A stretch of 7,058 bases of DNA from Verrucomicrobia subdivision 3 bacterium UBA7542 (GTDB lineage Bacteria; Verrucomicrobiota; Verrucomicrobiia; Limisphaerales; UBA11358). Below are positions 5,478 to 7,058 of this stretch, piece by piece. Under the pieces are notes generated by a model that did not search any database, was not told the origin of the DNA, and saw only the letters and a list, made by a program, of their open reading frames with translations. The first letter of the stretch is position 1. Each line of letters starts with the position of its first letter. Position numbers and translations under genes: made by a program. Location of the stretch: assembly GCA_002479245.1 (NCBI GenBank), contig DLMG01000031.1, positions 1 to 7,058 on the forward strand, given 5' to 3'.

Positions 5478-6794
5478 TCACCGCGACTGACGCCGGTGAT
5501 CGAGCGCCTTTTGGCCGGTGTCGGTGTCCACGCGCTCAACGGTTTCGCCTTCGTTGAGAAACACGCCGTTCATGCGGACTTCGGATTTGATGGCGACCGG
5601 GTCGTAATCCACAAGGTAGTTATCAAGAATGGCCTGCTCGACAGTATAGCGGAACACGGGCGGACCAAAGAGCGCGGTCGTGTGTGCTGCTGGTGTGGCG
5701 GTGAGGCCGATTTTGATGGCGTCGAAGTGATTGATGGTCTCGCGCCAGACGCTCATCTCCTGCGCGGTGTAACCGCGATGACATTCGTCAGCGATGATGA
5801 TGTCGAAGGCGTGAATCGGGATGTCGAGCTTGTCGGCGTCCGCCTCGGCTTCGGTATCACCGCCAGTTTGGACGAAACAGCCTTCAGCGCCGAAAAGATT
5901 TCGGGCCATGCGCTGGATGGTGGAAACGTAAACGAACGTGTGGCTCGGTTTCGGCGCGGTAAGATATTCGTTCGGCAACACCTTGGGATCGAATGGTTCA
6001 TCCTCGCCGAAGTCTTCCCTCTGGAATTTCTGGCTGTAAATCTCGTATTCGTTCGCGAACTTGTTGCCTTGAGGCGTGTTGAAGGCGTTGAACTCGCGGA
6101 CGGCCTGGGCGGCGAGCGCCTTGCGGTCCACGAGAAACAGGATGCGGCGGGCGAGCTTGCTTTCGAGCAGGCGGTAGATTTGCGCCACGGTCAGGAATGT
6201 TTTGCCCGTGCCGGTGGCCATGGCCACGAGGAGTTCGCGTCGGCCAGAACGAATGGCGGCCTCGGTCGCGGTGATGGCCCCAACCTGATAAGGACGCAAA
6301 CGGAGGATGCGTTCGGGCGGTGTGTCGAGCAACCAATCGTGCGCGGGCTTTTGATCGAAAGCAAAAAGCGCTTCCATCGCCGAAGCTGTGTGGAAATTAC
6401 TGATTGGGCGGGACACACGCTTCTCCTGTCGGGCGTCCAGATACCAGATGATTTCGCCGTTGGTGGCGTAAAGGAACGGAACGCGGAAGCCGTCCCAGTT
6501 TCCCGGCCCTTGCAATGCGCCAGCAGAGTAGCGCTTGGCCTGCTCCAGCACGTTCTGAGGATTCACCGTGACCTTCTTGGCTTCGATGATGCCGAGCAAA
6601 ATTCCGTTGACGAACAGGGCGTAGTCGGCGGGGCCGTTGGCGGTGGGAAACTCCTCAACTGCGACGCAGTGCAAAGAGGAGAGGTTGAGGCCGTCGTGGT
6701 ATCGAATAATTTTCCAAGGCGGTGTCAGGGCACACAATCGAGTGTCGATGCGTTTTTTCCGCGTCAGCCATTCCGCTTCGTTGAGCATACCCAT
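5478..6794 (-). CDS. hsdR: Type I restriction endonuclease subunit HsdR, C-terminally truncated
   Basis: HsdR supplies the DNA-translocating and cleaving subunit of type I restriction complexes. From the ATG at 6794-6792 the protein is 438 residues, about half of a normal HsdR. The N-terminal nuclease domain shows a D-ExK pattern: Asp57 in GPADYALF and EAK at 71-73. A first RecA lobe follows with LRPYQ (166-170), Walker A ATGTGKT (193-199), motif II DECH (336-339) and motif III LTATP (364-368). Homology-like sequence continues to TGQKALDH near residue 432, then six foreign residues and a TGA. The second RecA lobe and C-terminal assembly domain are absent, so it cannot be a working motor. The frame is open to a TTG at 6836, and a second ATG lies at 6788; no clear ribosome site separates these. 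No hsdM or full hsdS is present in the window. Confidence 0.85.
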   Translation of the reverse strand: MGMLNEAEWLTRKKRIDTRLCALTPPWKIIRYHDGLNLSSLHCVAVEEFPTANGPADYALFVNGILLGIIEAKKVTVNPQNVLEQAKRYSAGALQGPGNWDGFRVPFLYATNGEIIWYLDARQEKRVSRPISNFHTASAMEALFAFDQKPAHDWLLDTPPERILRLRPYQVGAITATEAAIRSGRRELLVAMATGTGKTFLTVAQIYRLLESKLARRILFLVDRKALAAQAVREFNAFNTPQGNKFANEYEIYSQKFQREDFGEDEPFDPKVLPNEYLTAPKPSHTFVYVSTIQRMARNLFGAEGCFVQTGGDTEAEADADKLDIPIHAFDIIIADECHRGYTAQEMSVWRETINHFDAIKIGLTATPAAHTTALFGPPVFRYTVEQAILDNYLVDYDPVAIKSEVRMNGVFLNEGETVERVDTDTGQKALDHRRQSR

Positions 6795-6865
6795 GGAGAT
6801 TCGACGGCATCGTAGGACGGACAGGGGGATTTGCAAGCAAGATGGGTGATTGAGGGATGAGGGTT

Positions 6866-6892
6866 CCGCGTAAAAGACTTCGTCTCACGCGG
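6866..6892. repeat. Interrupted hairpin upstream of hsdR
   Basis: CCGCGT (6866-6871) pairs with ACGCGG (6887-6892), and inside it AGAC (6875-6878) pairs with GTCT (6882-6885) around TTC, with unequal bulges. It lies about 70 bases upstream of the hsdR start, where it would be in any leader transcript. It could be a fragment of a dispersed repeat. Confidence 0.4.
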
Positions 6893-6895
6893 TGG

Positions 6896-6962
6896 GTGGT
6901 CAGTGGTCAGTCTTTGTGCCTTTGCGTTAACAATCAGCGTTCATCAGCGCTTATCAGCGGTT
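6896..6962. repeat. Short tandem repeats upstream of hsdR
   Basis: GTGGTCA occurs twice in tandem (6896-6909). A 10-base unit with ATCAGCG core occurs three times (6933-6939, 6943-6949, 6953-6959). The ATCAGCGTTCATCAGCG type of wording is a common intergenic repeat in these genomes (recalled). No promoter stands out in the 6795-7058 stretch. Confidence 0.6.
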
Positions 6963-6970
6963 AATGTTTG

Positions 6971-6989
6971 GTTGATGGTTGAGGGTTGA
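6971..6989. repeat. Dispersed repeat, copy 2 (GTTGATGGTTGAGGGTTGA)
   Basis: Identical to 2317-2335 over 19 bases and in the same orientation. It is followed by two CTTCGCCG copies (7005-7012 and 7016-7023). The terminal part of the window is therefore repeat-type intergenic DNA, with no gene visible to its end. Confidence 0.85.
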
Positions 6990-7058
6990 TCCGCCTGCAT
7001 CCGTCTTCGCCGTTGCTTCGCCGAGACAAGTCAAATTTCGGCGCGACGCGGAGTTGAG

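Noticed and set aside
5454..6815. Long plus-strand ORF of 453 codons
   Set aside because: It is the exact antisense of hsdR, whose minus-strand product has clear nuclease and helicase motifs. The plus product shows no recognisable domain.
6795..6836. Upstream TTG start for hsdR
   Set aside because: The extra 14 residues have no ribosome site and the usual HsdR-like beginning MLNEAEWLTRKKRID starts at the later ATG codons.

Overview
The window looks like part of a Verrucomicrobiota chromosome, most likely the Limisphaerales/Pedosphaera side. This placement is inference. It rests on an EF-Tu with a non-canonical switch I, secreted DUF4185 and (alpha/alpha)6-barrel proteins typical of polysaccharide-degrading members, and dispersed intergenic repeats I associate with these genomes. 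All convincing genes lie on the minus strand, so transcription runs from high to low coordinates.

Layout, low to high coordinate. Positions 1-513 hold the N-terminal 171 codons of tuf (EF-Tu), cut by the window edge. A tRNA-Thr(GGU) at 561-636 sits just upstream of it, the thrT-tufB arrangement known from many bacteria, with a candidate promoter near 770-796. Positions 637-1128 are non-coding and carry degenerate 9-bp tandem repeats folded as an inverted repeat. A DUF4185 lipoprotein follows at 1129-2244; its upstream 33-codon in-frame extension is dispersed repeat, not protein. Positions 2245-2511 carry an AT-rich array of 12-bp degenerate repeats that runs into the stop codon of a complete class II Fic AMP-transferase gene (2512-3558). 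Upstream of fic lie a large imperfect inverted repeat, a small ORF joined by ATGA-type overlaps on both sides, and a short C-terminal coding remnant. A secreted (alpha/alpha)6-barrel protein occupies 3828-5138. Its upstream region has a perfect 34-bp palindrome and several short direct repeats. Positions 5478-6794 encode the nuclease and first RecA lobe of a type I restriction subunit HsdR, which stops abruptly after helicase motif III and a short stretch of further homology. The last 260 bases are repeat-rich and non-coding.

Main reading: this is a housekeeping tuf/tRNA locus next to a variable region holding the wreck of a type I restriction-modification locus. HsdR is truncated, no methylase or complete specificity gene is present, and short coding remnants sit directly before fic. 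A secreted carbohydrate-active-type gene has come to lie between the halves. Short imperfect direct repeats (3805-3826 and 5466-5486) bound that ~1.64-kb segment. The palindrome/repeat block at 5280-5440 and the 12-bp array at the fic 3' end are the least explained signals.
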